Source: Owenia fusiformis
Taxonomy: Eukaryota > Annelida > Polychaeta > Sabellida > Oweniidae
NCBI GenBank assembly: GCA_903813345.2
Contig: CAIIXF020000012.1
Coordinates: 24,070,184-24,134,183, forward strand
Direction: 5' to 3'
Length of the DNA stretch: 64,000 nt
Below the pieces are notes generated by a model. It had not been told where the DNA came from, made no database searches, and was given only the letters and a program-made list of their open reading frames with translations. Each line of letters begins with the position of its first letter. The stretch's first letter is position 1. Positions 23,649 through 34,986 of this stretch are shown piece after piece. Made by a program: the position numbers and the translations under genes.

Positions 23649-24913
23649 TATGGCTGGCCATCTGGACCAATGTATCGTCATACTTTTAACGCCGTAAAAT
23701 CTACTTTTAACGCCGTAAAACCGATTTTATACGCCGTAAAGAGTTACTTTTAACGCCGTTAAAAACGATTTTGTACGCCGTCAAAACTGATTTTTTTTAC
23801 GCCGTAAAATATATTTTTACGCCGTATTTTTACAAAATAATAATGTACGGCGTTAAAAAACATTTTGAACGGCGTCAAAACTGATTTTTTACGCCGTAAA
23901 AATATTTTTACGCCGTATTTTTACAAAATAATTATGTACGGCGTTAAAAAACATTTTGAACGGCGTCAAAACTGATTTTTTTACGCCGTTAAAATTTTTT
24001 TGTACGGCGTCAAAATAGATTTTTTACGCCATTAAAAATTATTTTGAACGGCGTAAAAAATGATTTTGCACAACCAATAAAAACAATCGTTTCAAACAGC
24101 CAACTGGATGACATCAAGTACGTTATTTACCGTAGTCCCATTTTCAGTAATTTCACTATCAGCCATTTTTCATTTTACCCCTTGAGATTGCGAAAGTACA
24201 TTGTTAATCATTTGCGAAAAAACAAACAATGAAAGCTCGATGAATTATCAAATTTCCGCGGGACAGTTGTAGTCTTCAATATAACCAAATGCGTCTGGCA
24301 AATAAATATGCCGATGTGACATACATTAACAGAAAAATAGGGTTTTGGATTTACATCAATCAGTCGTTAAGTCGAACATACACGTTCGTTTGCAGAGACA
24401 TATGTCTCTGAATGAATACACAGATTGTACGGCTGGTTTTAATTGGCTGCCAGCTAAGACGTAATTTACGTGTCACATTACAATTCTTCACGCGTTCAAA
24501 ATTATTTTTGACGCCGTTCAAAATGCTTTTTTACGCGTGGTCAAAAGTAAGGACGATTGTAACGCTGGTTTTAATTGGCTGCCAGCTAAGACGTAATTTA
24601 CGTGTCACATTACAATTCTTCACGCGTTCAAAATGCTTTTTTACGCGTGGTTAAAAGTAAGGACGTATAAAATCGTTTTGACGCCGTTCAAAATAAATTT
24701 TTGACGGCGTTAAAAGTTATTTTTAACGGCGTATAAAACCTTTTTTGACGGCGTTAAAAGTGATTTTTAACGGCGTATAAAATCGTTTTTGACGGCGTTA
24801 AAAGTAATTTTAACGGCGTATGAAATCTTTTTATGACGGCGTATAAAATCGTTTTTGACGTTTTTTTCGGCGTTGAAAGTATTACGATACATTGGTCCAG
24901 AAGGCCAGCCATA
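23649..24913. mobile_element. Fold-back element of ACGCCGTAAAA repeats with target duplication
   Basis: Terminal inverted repeats begin TATGGCTGGCC and include GGACCAATGTATCGT near each end. GAAAAC flanks both sides (23643-23648 and 24914-24919); an 8-bp TAGAAAAC reading is also possible. The arms are many copies of ACGCCGT + A/T-rich spacer, changing to the complement ACGGCGT. An approximately 65-bp block (GGTTTTAATTGGCTGCCAGC onward) is directly repeated at about 24425 and 24560. Non-autonomous and probably hAT-like. Confidence 0.75.
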
Positions 24914-24919
24914 GAAAAC

Positions 24920-26120
24920 CACTGACCACGTCGTCTCAAAAGCACAATATCATTTTTCGTAATACTGAAATCGTGTCCTCTGAATGATTAGCCTTTTTTC
25001 ATATGAATTAGGAACTAAACTTCCATATGTAGTACCTCTGAGTACGTTAATAGTGCAACAGAATCACAAATGAACATAGGATCAAATCCCGATCTTGATC
25101 TTTACCCTTGAGGTGAATAATGTCTTAAAATGAACAACTTCGATTCAATATCAACGAAAAGCCTTTTTTAGTGCATACTAGCATGACAATTTGAAAAGTA
25201 TATTATATTAAAAGGCCTTGAACTGGGACGTGTTGTCAATAGGCGAACATTCCATTCATTGATAGAGTGGACGTTCGTTATTCATGTGGTGAAACTGATC
25301 CTTAAATTCATTAGTGGATGTTTTAATTAGAGTAAATGAATCATTATTGTTGAGATTCTGTCGTTCAGTTACTTCACTATGCACCTACTCGATACACTAA
25401 AGGGGTTCGTGTAACAGATTGTTAACCAAGTTTTGTTGTGAAAATTAAACAAACATACACATACCATTTACAATTGTTTGATTTGGCTTTATTTAAAGAG
25501 GGATTCGTTTATATCATCAGCAAGCAAAGAATACTAGCCTCGGGGCCTCCAGGAATCAGAGTAACAGCTATACAGTAAAAATGACGTGGGAGGGAAACAG
25601 AGACTTGAAGCATTTCTAGGTTAGAAATAACTGCTGGGAATAACTTAAAAACAACAGGTGAACAAAACACTACATATCATCAAGGGTTGCCAATTGAATT
25701 CCCTCAGCAACTACAATTCATTTATCTGCTCTCATATCTGGCTCGATCAAACAATGTGAGCTAAAATATGCTCTGTATGATGTTGATACCTGGCCAGTTG
25801 TCAAGTGGGTGTAGTTTTTATTCAAGAGGCGTTGTCACTTGCCCTAATTGAATTTCAACAGATGGGCGTTTGCTCAATGTAATACACGCTTCTGTCTGGC
25901 TTTTCTGACTGGTTTGGTCCCTGGATTGTTCGACAATAGACGGTTGCCAAACGCACCAAATGCAGCTTTTGAGTTGCATTCTTTCTAACAAACACTAGAC
26001 TCGGGAGTATATTTTTGATTTCCAAGAGCAATTCTAAAAATGCCCAAATTGTATTTTTGCAATTTTTGTCATTTGCTAAAAATGCTCAAAAGTGAGTCGT
26101 GGCTCTTCATGCACACGACA
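24920..26120. other. Non-coding, no feature recognised
   Basis: There are no supported exons or clear repeat ends, apart from a short segment at 25595-25625 that is similar to 21490-21545. Confidence 0.35.
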
Positions 26121-26126
26121 TGAACG

Positions 26127-26345
26127 ACCCATTCTCCCCACGGCCCAACTTTCGATTGATATATCATTTCCAAATGTTGCCTCTACTTACTTTCTAATCT
26201 ATCACGCTCGTTCAACAGTAGGAATTTTCATTGACGAAAAAACACCCATTCTCCCCTCGGCCCAACTTTTGATTGATATATCATTTCCAAATGTTGCCTC
26301 TACTTACTTTCTAATCTATCACGCTCGTTCAACAGTAGGAATTTA
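26127..26345. repeat. Two-copy tandem duplication, 117-bp period
   Basis: Copies start at 26127 and 26244 with ACCCATTCTCC and share TTTCCAAATGTTGCCTCTAC and ACGCTCGTTCAACAGTAGG. Because 117 is divisible by three, an open frame of 89 codons spans both copies. There is no other sign that it is coding. Confidence 0.8.
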
Positions 26346-26349
26346 CAGT

Positions 26350-27190
26350 GAAAGTTCTTAATGGATTCATTGACGAAAACCTTGGTTAATAACAGATAGG
26401 TATTTCATTAAGTGCATTTTCAACGGCTCAGAGCTTTTTAGAAGCTTTTTGTGTGTGGTTCGGCATTAAAGGTCACCACAGGTGCTTTTTATTTACCTTC
26501 TAAATATGTGGTAAAAACCTACAAATGGATTTCAGTGATTTCAGGCACAATTAGAAGGATATAAAAATATGTTAAAATACTCGAATCAATGTTTTGAAAT
26601 GGGATAACGATTAACAACAATATGTTTGTGTATATACCATTGTGGCTGTAGGAATTGAATTCACAATACAATACAGGTATGTTGGTTCAAATATTTTGAA
26701 ATAGTTTCTTATGCATTTTGCACTGTTTATATTTTTGTGGCCAAACCGTGGCAGATGGGGATACTCTAGATGGGGTCCACTAGTCTGATTATTGTAATAT
26801 CCGGGATATTGCTATGTAACATTTATTATTCAATTAAGTCATTTAAAAATAATTATAATATGTTTTTATTTCAGTTGATATGTAGCTACAAATTCATATT
26901 AATTATTGTACACTCCACTCTATAAGTCTGGGAACCGGATGTTTTGATTTGATTTCACATTAAAGTCTGACAATGTTTAGTTTCTTTCCTTAGTTACAAT
27001 AGTTCGTAAATTCATGTCAAATTTGATGAATTTTTTTAATCATGAGACATAAAGAGAGGGACCCGGGAGTGTAGACCAACGATAAAGAATTACAAAAATA
27101 TTACAGCCAATCATTTCAACAATTTGGCCTAATTTCTCTCTGACTTCAAATATTTTTTGATTACCCATTTAAAATATACAATATATCTAC
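26350..27190. other. Non-coding, no feature recognised
   Basis: AT-rich with no supported exon, RNA gene or repeat boundary. Confidence 0.35.
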
Positions 27191-27196
27191 AATACA

Positions 27197-27379
27197 TAAA
27201 ACCTGTGTACAGTGAACACATATGGAGCCAGAAAAATGTGTTTACTGTGTGTAGGTAGGTGTTCACTACAGAGAGGCAATTTTATATAGACGTCAATGGA
27301 GTATGTGATGAAAAGGCGTGTTCACTAGACCCAGGTGTTCACTTGAGAGAGTTGTTCAATACGACAGGTTTCACTGTAT
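27197..27379. mobile_element. Pogo/Tigger-like miniature element
   Basis: It starts near AAAACCTGTGTACAGTGAAC and ends near ACAGGTTTCACTGTA. Internal GTGTTCACT blocks recur. The imperfect inverted ends resemble those of 46483-46625. A TA target duplication is possible but not proven. Confidence 0.45.
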
Positions 27380-27384
27380 ATGTA

Positions 27385-28640
27385 CAAATAAAACTACTTT
27401 GGTGATGGGCCAACATACTTGAAGAAGTTGACTATAAATAAATAAATCTTTGGGTGGCAATCGTATTTCAATGTATGCTAATTATGGATGTTGTCTTTTG
27501 ATCAAGATGATGTCAAAGTTCTATATACAGAAACGCTGGTGTCAGAACATCACACACACTCGATCTGTCGTAGTCAAAACAGACAGCTGTAGACAGATAA
27601 ATGTAGTCCAAAATGCTTTGTCATAGACCGGTTCATAGTCTTAAATCCCTGTCTTAAATTATTTAAAAGTGTTTTGATCTTACACTTGATCAAGCAGATG
27701 TGAAAGTTGTGTAGAGAAAAAATGGCTGTCCAGTAATATTGGGGGGGGGGAGTGTCTACAATGTTGAAGCAAGACTACGAAAGATAGGGCGATGTGATGA
27801 ATATCAGATTGAAGTTTCTCAGAATGTACCATACTGTTATATCCAGCTAGTTATACCAAAGCATTCCATCTGGCATACTTGGATGGATCTGGTTAAATTT
27901 AATGGAGCAGAAAAGTAAATGTCTTACTTATAAATAAAGAAGTCACTTATGATTATTTTGGATATTGGGAAGTAACACTTGCTAAAAGTGTTACCCACTC
28001 ATGTACAATGTCATTACCTTGTGTGAAATTTTGGAATAGATAAAGATATATTTTGCTGTAGGTTTTTCTGAAACTAACACAAATCATGTTTCAACTGCAA
28101 TACACGATATACGAAGTATACTTCACTGGAACCATTTTTTAATTTCAATGATACGAGCTTTATAAGTATATGTTATAAATGAGCTAATAATGAGCTTGGG
28201 AAGAGAGCAACGTGTTGTGATCTCAGATAAAAAAGGGTCGCTATATGTCATCACTAAATTATACTTAGGATATCACTAAACTAACCAATGATTATGATTG
28301 ATTGCGTGAACTGATAAACTTTAACATGTAAAATAAAAAAGTTCATTTTGACCCAATCAAGGTTTAAGAGATGTTTACTCATAAGAACTTTTATCGCAAT
28401 TAAGTTTTAGTAATAACCTTTGAACATTGTATTGAGAGCTATTTTTATAGATATTTTTATAGCCCCTTTAGACTATTTCAAGAAAGGTAGTAAATTAGTT
28501 TTCGAAGCATATGGGTATAGTTAAAACACCACATTGAGCGACAATTCTGGTGATTTCAAGAGGCTGAAGTTTTTCACCTCAAAAAGCAAGACCATTTGGG
28601 AAAGTACGTTCACCAACCCTTTTTTGTAGAGCTTGTCACA
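27385..28640. other. Non-coding, no feature recognised
   Basis: AT-rich with no supported gene. A poly-G run lies near 27741. Confidence 0.35.
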
Positions 28641-28647
28641 TATTGTA

Positions 28648-28721
28648 CCCTGCGCGCAGAGTCTAGTTATAAACTGAGACAAGCTCTCTTTTAAGAAGTT
28701 AAGTCGAACGAATGCAAAGGG
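28648..28721. mobile_element. CCCTGCGCGCAGAGTC..AAAGGG miniature element
   Basis: The ends are CCCTGCGCGCAGAGTCTAG and CGAACGAATGCAAAGGG between TA dinucleotides (28646-28647 and 28722-28723). At 74 bp it is the cleanest copy of this family in the window. Confidence 0.65.
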
Positions 28722-28724
28722 TAT

Positions 28725-30107
28725 ATTTATATTGCTGAATCATATACTCACAGGGCGAACACATTATGATGTCATAGGTTCAGGTAAGGGAATGCTGGTT
28801 ATAGTTCTCCATTCTCCAACCATGTTTTTCAACATTACATGCTATTTTTGAATAAAACTGAATCAATGGCATCATGTGTTCCAATGATAGCTCAAGCTAA
28901 TATTCCAAAAGGGCCCAATCGAATCACTTTGATACCAGCATGGTTATCCCCCATTCCTTCTCACCCGTGAAATATTTTAGAATTTCTTTTTTAAAATTAG
29001 CAAACTTGCTTCTAAAAAGGAACCGATGGAACGCCATTCTCAATAACATAAATCGAATAGCCTACCATAAATTGGTCTCTAACCGCAAACTACTTATTGT
29101 GATACTGCTAAACGGCGACATAACCTATAATATAACCCAATAAGTTGCCATAACACGCAATTAAAATCAGAAACATATTTCCCCCTCATAAATCATCGAA
29201 TCAAAAACCACAGATTTAAAAAACAAACATCATATTTCAATCCTACACGAAACATGAAGAATTTCCACCAAGCGTTTTAAATATGTAAAAAGTACTTGTA
29301 ACTTTAAATTGATATAGAACCTAGCCCAATATATAGACAAATTATGAGTCTCAAATTATGGAGTATTTTCATGTTGTATGGTGGTCAGTTTTTTTTATTT
29401 TAATTTTCATGGCTTTACTTTTGCCATATGAATTAGTTTGCTTAAAGTCTCTCGACCCCTCCCCCTATCTACTTCAACACATTGTGTGGGTGGTATGTGT
29501 AATGGTGGGAGTGGGGGCCTGAAGCTAGACTTCATGGGAATACCGTTTTCGAAAGCTAACAACTTGAGATCCCAACCATCACTTACATTTTTCATTAAAT
29601 CTTTCAAAGCATTTCCAAATGAATAGTTATGAAACTTTATAACTAAACATTCTGACTCAGCTTTTTCATCCAAAACGTTGTGGAACTATTTGAACAACCC
29701 TTGTATTCAGGTGAAATAATCTGTGTTAGTTTCCTTTTACGAGTAGTTCAATGCAGCTACATTTTTGCTATAAAACGTAAGACTGAATTGGACTTTATGA
29801 TCTGTTGACTCAGTGCGCTCAATTTCCTTACATATACAGTCAACACTCGAATACTTCAGGACCACACATTTTTAAAATAGCATTTTAATGAATTGAAAGT
29901 TTATTTTGGCTTGGAGATAATATGTGTATGAATGGGAATCAGTGTCACTAGTAACGTAAAAGCACAGGAGGATCGTTTTATTTTAATAGACGTTAGTTAG
30001 TAATGAGACTATTTGGTTAGTACATGGTAATATTAACAATTTAAGGACTTTTATTCGACGGTCTGGAACTCGAGGTAAGGGAACTGGAATTATCGCAATG
30101 ACTTTGC
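28725..30107. other. Non-coding, no feature recognised
   Basis: Short open frames on both strands near 29407-29673 overlap each other and have no family resemblance or splice logic. Nothing else is visible up to the palindromic element. Confidence 0.35.
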
Positions 30108-30294
30108 CGTAACAGTAGATAGAAAACTGAGGGCATCAGAACGCCACGGGCCGCCACGGGCCCGGGGCTTTCAAAATCTCTGAAGATGAGCAGGAGATAT
30201 AGATGACCAGGAGATAAATTAATTGAATGGGGATTAGGAGATAAATTAATTGGATGGGGCTTTCATCTTAAATGGGTGAGAGATAAGATACGCA

Positions 30295-30892
30295 TGACAT
30301 CATTGTTATCTTAAATGGGTGAGAGATAAGATGCGCATGACATCATTGTTATCTTAAATGGGTGAGAAATGTATTTCTTGGACTGAATAGTAAAGTACAA
30401 AATAAATCCCTTTAATATTATTTTAAATTTGGTATAATCCATTAACAGTGTTTACAATTCTACTTTCAATATTAACCCAACATTGAAAAGAATCAATAAT
30501 CCTATTGAGCTGGTCAAACAAATACTGTTGGCATAAAAGGAAAGAGAACTGGATTTTGGATTAAATATGAGTACAGATGAAAAGGTTTATTTATTTAAGT
30601 CCTATATTGAATTGACCGTTGAAAAGGTTTATTTATTTAAGTTCTATATTGAATTGACCATTTGATCTTACTCTACTTGATTTCAACAATAATGGTCTTT
30701 TAATGTAATAATTGAATGTTGACATTTAACTGTGTCATCACAATGTTAATCCTTCATATTCTAGAACATCTTTTGTTTAATGTGTTAATCCTTTTTTCTA
30801 GAATGATCTAGAGTATATGACATCATCATTTTATGACCTAAGTTTCTTAAAAAATACATGACATCATGCCCTAAAATAGAATTTGACATCAT
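30295..30892 (+). promoter_or_regulatory. Five TGACATCAT motifs upstream of a TATA box (left arm)
   Basis: TGACATCAT occurs at 30295, 30338, 30818, 30859 and 30884; the last three fall within 85 bp of the TATA-like sequence at 30901. The motif is close to ATF/CREB and AP-1 sites. The right arm carries the mirror set. A promoter role is inferred. Confidence 0.4.
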
Positions 30893-30900
30893 TTTTACCA

Positions 30901-30908
30901 TATAAAAA
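30901..30908 (+). promoter_or_regulatory. TATA-like box, left arm
   Basis: TATAAAAA lies downstream of the TGACATCAT cluster. About 80 bp later comes a consensus splice donor, AAG|GTAAGT (GT at 30989-30990). A spliced transcript reaching the ORF at 31529 is plausible. The mirror copy is at 34186-34193. Confidence 0.4.
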
Positions 30909-31528
30909 TCTCCAAAAAGTGTGTGGATCATTTATGAACATGGTAGTAAACAACTGGTGATTTAGACATATCTGTATGCTTGTTTAAGGTAAGTCCTAAA
31001 TATTCTGTACATGATATTCAATAACACAACATCTAAATGCAGTAGGATCATATATGTTCCAATTTCTTTGATTAGTTGTTATATATGAATTGTATTTTAT
31101 GTAAATAATTTCGTAGAAATTGAGCGAATTGTATTTTATGTAAATAATTTCATTGAAATTGAGGGTAAATAATTTAGTAGAAATTGAGAGAATTTAGTAT
31201 TGTGACATGGTCGAATACTTTAATTATCATGTACAAATATTAACTGATGTTCACAAGTATTGTTCATCTGGAAGGTTCCAGAAGTTTGACAGAAAAATCT
31301 ATTGAATGTATGTTAAGAATATAAATAATCTTTCAACTTTCTAATCTGGAATGGTCAATAACAACAAGAACTACATTAATTCACGACATCAGTTTCTAAG
31401 AATATCACGAAATCAGATGTTGATAAGAAGTTGATATTGATGCCGCTTGACAATATATATTGAGTGAAATATTCAAATCTTTATCATTTCAATCCTTATA
31501 CTTGATATATACACATCAACTAAAAACC

Positions 31529-31903
31529 ATGAAACTAGTACCATATGTAGACAACCCAGAACACTGGTTGAAACTTATTAGAGCTGGTAGACAGAATAGA
31601 TTGAAAGTATCTCAAACAGGAAGAGGGTGGATAGGCATAGATGACATTAAAGAAGATACTAAACCGGTATTAATCATATCACCCATGACTGCAGTTGTCG
31701 ACAGAGCAAAGGCACAATTGAAACGTCAACAAGAAGATATGAAACATGAAGAGTATAGACCATCTAAAGAGAAACAACAAAACTCTGTAAATATAAAGAA
31801 GAAACATCCATTTAAACAGAAAAAACAAAACACTTCGAATACAAGAAAGAAACGGACATTCTTATACAAACCACCTGGTATCCCAGCAAGGATGGACGAT
31901 TAA
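31529..31903 (+). CDS. 124-aa basic protein of the palindromic element, left copy
   Basis: The start is chosen at ATG 31529 (context AAACCATGA); the frame is open a little further upstream without an ATG. The N-terminus is MKLVPYVDNPEHWLKLIRAG. The middle holds ISPMTAVVDRAKAQLKRQQE, likely helical. The C-terminal half is very lysine/arginine-rich, ending KKRTFLYKPPGIPARMDD. The protein looks nucleic-acid binding. The layout (short conserved head, 'ISP-TA--RAKAQLKR' helix, basic tail) vaguely recalls small core-like proteins of Polinton-type elements. That is a low-confidence recollection to be tested, and no function is claimed. The identical copy in the other arm suggests recent duplication or gene conversion. 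Confidence 0.55.
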   Translation: MKLVPYVDNPEHWLKLIRAGRQNRLKVSQTGRGWIGIDDIKEDTKPVLIISPMTAVVDRAKAQLKRQQEDMKHEEYRPSKEKQQNSVNIKKKHPFKQKKQNTSNTRKKRTFLYKPPGIPARMDD

Positions 31904-31948
31904 AGTTATTTGTATATAATACTGAACGATATGAATAAAAATAAATAA

Positions 31949-33145
31949 CTAATTCACTAGTATTGTTCACAAATATTCACTAGTATTGTTCACAAATGTT
32001 CACTGATGTTCACAAATGTTCAAAAATGTTCACTAGTATTGTTCACAAATGTTCACTGATGTTCACAAATGTTCACTAGTATTGTTCACAAATGTTCACT
32101 GATGTTCACAAATGTTCACAAATGTTCACTAGTATTGTTCACAAATGTTCACTGATGTTCACAAATGTTCACCAGTATTGTTCACAAATGTTCACAAATG
32201 TTCACTAGTATTGTTCACAAATGTTCACTGATGTTCACAAATGTTCACTAGTATTGTTCACTGATGTTCACAAATGTTCACTAGTATTGTTCACAAATGT
32301 TCACTAGTATTGTTCACTGATGTTCACAAATGTTCACTGATGTTCACAAATGTTCACTGATGTTCACAAATGTTCACTGATGTTCACAAATCCCCCTCCT
32401 CCTCCTCCTCATTCCCTCATAATCCTCCTCCTCATTCCATCCTCCTCATTCCCTCCTCCTCATTCCCTCCTCCTCATCCCCTCCTCCTCCTCCTCATTCC
32501 CTGTGAACATTTGTGAACATCAGTGAACATTTGTGAACATTTGTGAACATCAGTGAACAATACTAGTGAACATTTGTGAACATCAGTGAACATTTGTGAA
32601 CAATACTAGTGAACATTTGTGAACATTTGTGAACAATACTGGTGAACATTTGTGAACATCAGTGAACATTTGTGAACAATACTAGTGAACATTTGTGAAC
32701 ATCAGTGAACATTTGTGAACAATACTAGTGAACATTTGTGAACATCAGTGAACATTTGTGAACAATACTAGTGAACATTTTTGAACATTTGTGAACATCA
32801 GTGAACATTTGTGAACAATACTAGTGAATATTTGTGAACAATACTAGTGAACATTTTTGAACATTTGTGAACATCAGTGAACATTTGTAAAACTAATGCT
32901 AAATAATGCTAACATATGCTAATGATGTAATGCTAACAGATGCTAACATATGCTAATGGTAATGCTAACAGATGCTAACATATGCTAATGGTAATGCTAA
33001 CAGATACTAATGATAATGCTAACAGATGCTAACATATGCTAATGATAATGCTAACAGATGCTAATGAGGTAATGCTAACTAATGCTCATACATATTCAAA
33101 CCATTTGTAAATGACTGTAAATAGCAACAACATTTGAAACTTTAG
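31949..33145. repeat. Central spacer: inverted TGTTCACAAATG minisatellites around a (CCT)n core
   Basis: The left part (to about 32390) is made of TTCACAAATG / TTCACTGATG / TTCACTAGTATTG units. About 32391-32502 is a CTCCTCCTCATTCC tract. The right part (to about 32890) is the complement of the left units. From about 32890 to 33090 there is a right-only TAATGCTAACAGATGC minisatellite, so this is where perfect symmetry breaks. Confidence 0.85.
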
Positions 33146-33190
33146 TTATTTATTTTTATTCATATCGTTCAGTATTATATACAAATAACT

Positions 33191-33565
33191 TTAATCGTCC
33201 ATCCTTGCTGGGATACCAGGTGGTTTGTATAAGAATGTCCGTTTCTTTCTTGTATTCGAAGTGTTTTGTTTTTTCTGTTTAAATGGATGTTTCTTCTTTA
33301 TATTTACAGAGTTTTGTTGTTTCTCTTTAGATGGTCTATACTCTTCATGTTTCATATCTTCTTGTTGACGTTTCAATTGTGCCTTTGCTCTGTCGACAAC
33401 TGCAGTCATGGGTGATATGATTAATACCGGTTTAGTATCTTCTTTAATGTCATCTATGCCTATCCACCCTCTTCCTGTTTGAGATACTTTCAATCTATTC
33501 TGTCTACCAGCTCTAATAAGTTTCAACCAGTGTTCTGGGTTGTCTACATATGGTACTAGTTTCAT
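33191..33565 (-). CDS. 124-aa basic protein of the palindromic element, right copy
   Basis: This is the mirror image of the ORF at 31529-31903, with an identical predicted protein. The start is the equivalent ATG (33565-33563) and the stop is at 33191. The two copies converge on the minisatellite spacer. Because the arms are the same, short-read data could not tell which copy is transcribed. Confidence 0.55.
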   Translation of the reverse strand: MKLVPYVDNPEHWLKLIRAGRQNRLKVSQTGRGWIGIDDIKEDTKPVLIISPMTAVVDRAKAQLKRQQEDMKHEEYRPSKEKQQNSVNIKKKHPFKQKKQNTSNTRKKRTFLYKPPGIPARMDD

Positions 33566-34986
33566 GGTTTTTAGTTGATGTGTATATATCAAGTATAAGG
33601 ATTGAAATGATAAAGATTTGAATATTTCACTCAATATATATTGTCAAGCGGCATCAATATCAACTTCTTATCAACATCTGATTTCGTGATATTCTTAGAA
33701 ACTGATGTCGTGAATTAATGTAGTTCTTGTTGTTATTGACCATTCCAGATTAGAAAGTTGAAAGATTATTTATATTCTTAACATACATTCAATAGATTTT
33801 TCTGTCAAACTTCTGGAACCTTCCAGATGAACAATACTTGTGAACATCAGTTAATATTTGTACATGATAATTAAAGTATTCGACCATGTCACAATACTAA
33901 ATTCTCTCAATTTCTACTAAATTATTTACCCTCAATTTCAATGAAATTATTTACATAAAATACAATTCGCTCAATTTCTACGAAATTATTTACATAAAAT
34001 ACAATTCATATATAACAACTAATCAAAGAAATTGGAACATATATGATCCTACTGCATTTAGATGTTGTGTTATTGAATATCATGTACAGAATATTTAGGA
34101 CTTACCTTAAACAAGCATACAGATATGTCTAAATCACCAGTTGTTTACTACCATGTTCATAAATGATCCACACACTTTTTGGAGATTTTTATATGGTAAA
34201 AATGATGTCAAATTCTATTTTAGGGCATGATGTCATGTATTTTTTAAGAAACTTAGGTCATAAAATGATGATGTCATATACTCTAGATCATTCTAGAAAA
34301 AAGGATTAACACATTAAACAAAAGATGTTCTAGAATATGAAGGATTAACATTGTGATGACACAGTTAAATGTCAACATTCAATTATTACATTAAAAGACC
34401 ATTATTGTTGAAATCAAGTAGAGTAAGATCAAATGGTCAATTCAATATAGAACTTAAATAAATAAACCTTTTCAACGGTCAATTCAATATAGGACTTAAA
34501 TAAATAAACCTTTTCATCTGTACTCATATTTAATCCAAAATCCAGTTCTCTTTCCTTTTATGCCAACAGTATTTGTTTGACCAGCTCAATAGGATTATTG
34601 ATTCTTTTCAATGTTGGGTTAATATTGAAAGTAGAATTGTAAACACTGTTAATGGATTATACCAAATTTAAAATAATATTAAAGGGATTTATTTTGTACT
34701 TTACTATTCAGTCCAAGAAATACATTTCTCACCCATTTAAGATAACAATGATGTCATGCGCATCTTATCTCTCACCCATTTAAGATAACAATGATGTCAT
34801 GCGTATCTTATCTCTCACCCATTTAAGATGAAAGCCCCATCCAATTAATTTATCTCCTAATCCCCATTCAATTAATTTATCTCCTGGTCATCTATATCTC
34901 CTGCTCATCTTCAGAGATTTTGAAAGCCCCGGGCCCGTGGCGGCCCGTGGCGTTCTGATGCCCTCAGTTTTCTATCTACTCGTAAC

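Larger units (their letters stand above)
30114..34980. mobile_element. 4.87-kb palindromic element, arms about 1.83 kb, 6-bp target duplication
   Basis: Every landmark at position x on the left is mirrored at 65094-x on the right, including both termini (AGTAGATAGAAAACTGAGGG and its complement). Arms 30114-31948 and 33146-34980 therefore have no net indel, and all stretches compared by eye are identical. CGTAAC flanks both sides (30108-30113 and 34981-34986). A 6-bp duplication with AG..CT termini is the pattern described for Polinton/Maverick elements. However, no integrase or polymerase B is present, so this would be a non-autonomous or rearranged relative. Each arm holds a promoter-like region and the same 124-aa ORF. 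The spacer (31949-33145) is itself mostly inverted minisatellite. Confidence 0.85.

Noticed and set aside
31460-31528. Extending the palindromic-element ORF upstream to 31460
   Set aside because: The open frame there begins without an ATG; the first ATG (31529) has good context.
30114-34980. Assembly artefact as explanation of the palindrome
   Set aside because: Exact CGTAAC duplications immediately outside both termini and a structured spacer favour a real insertion, though long reads should confirm it.
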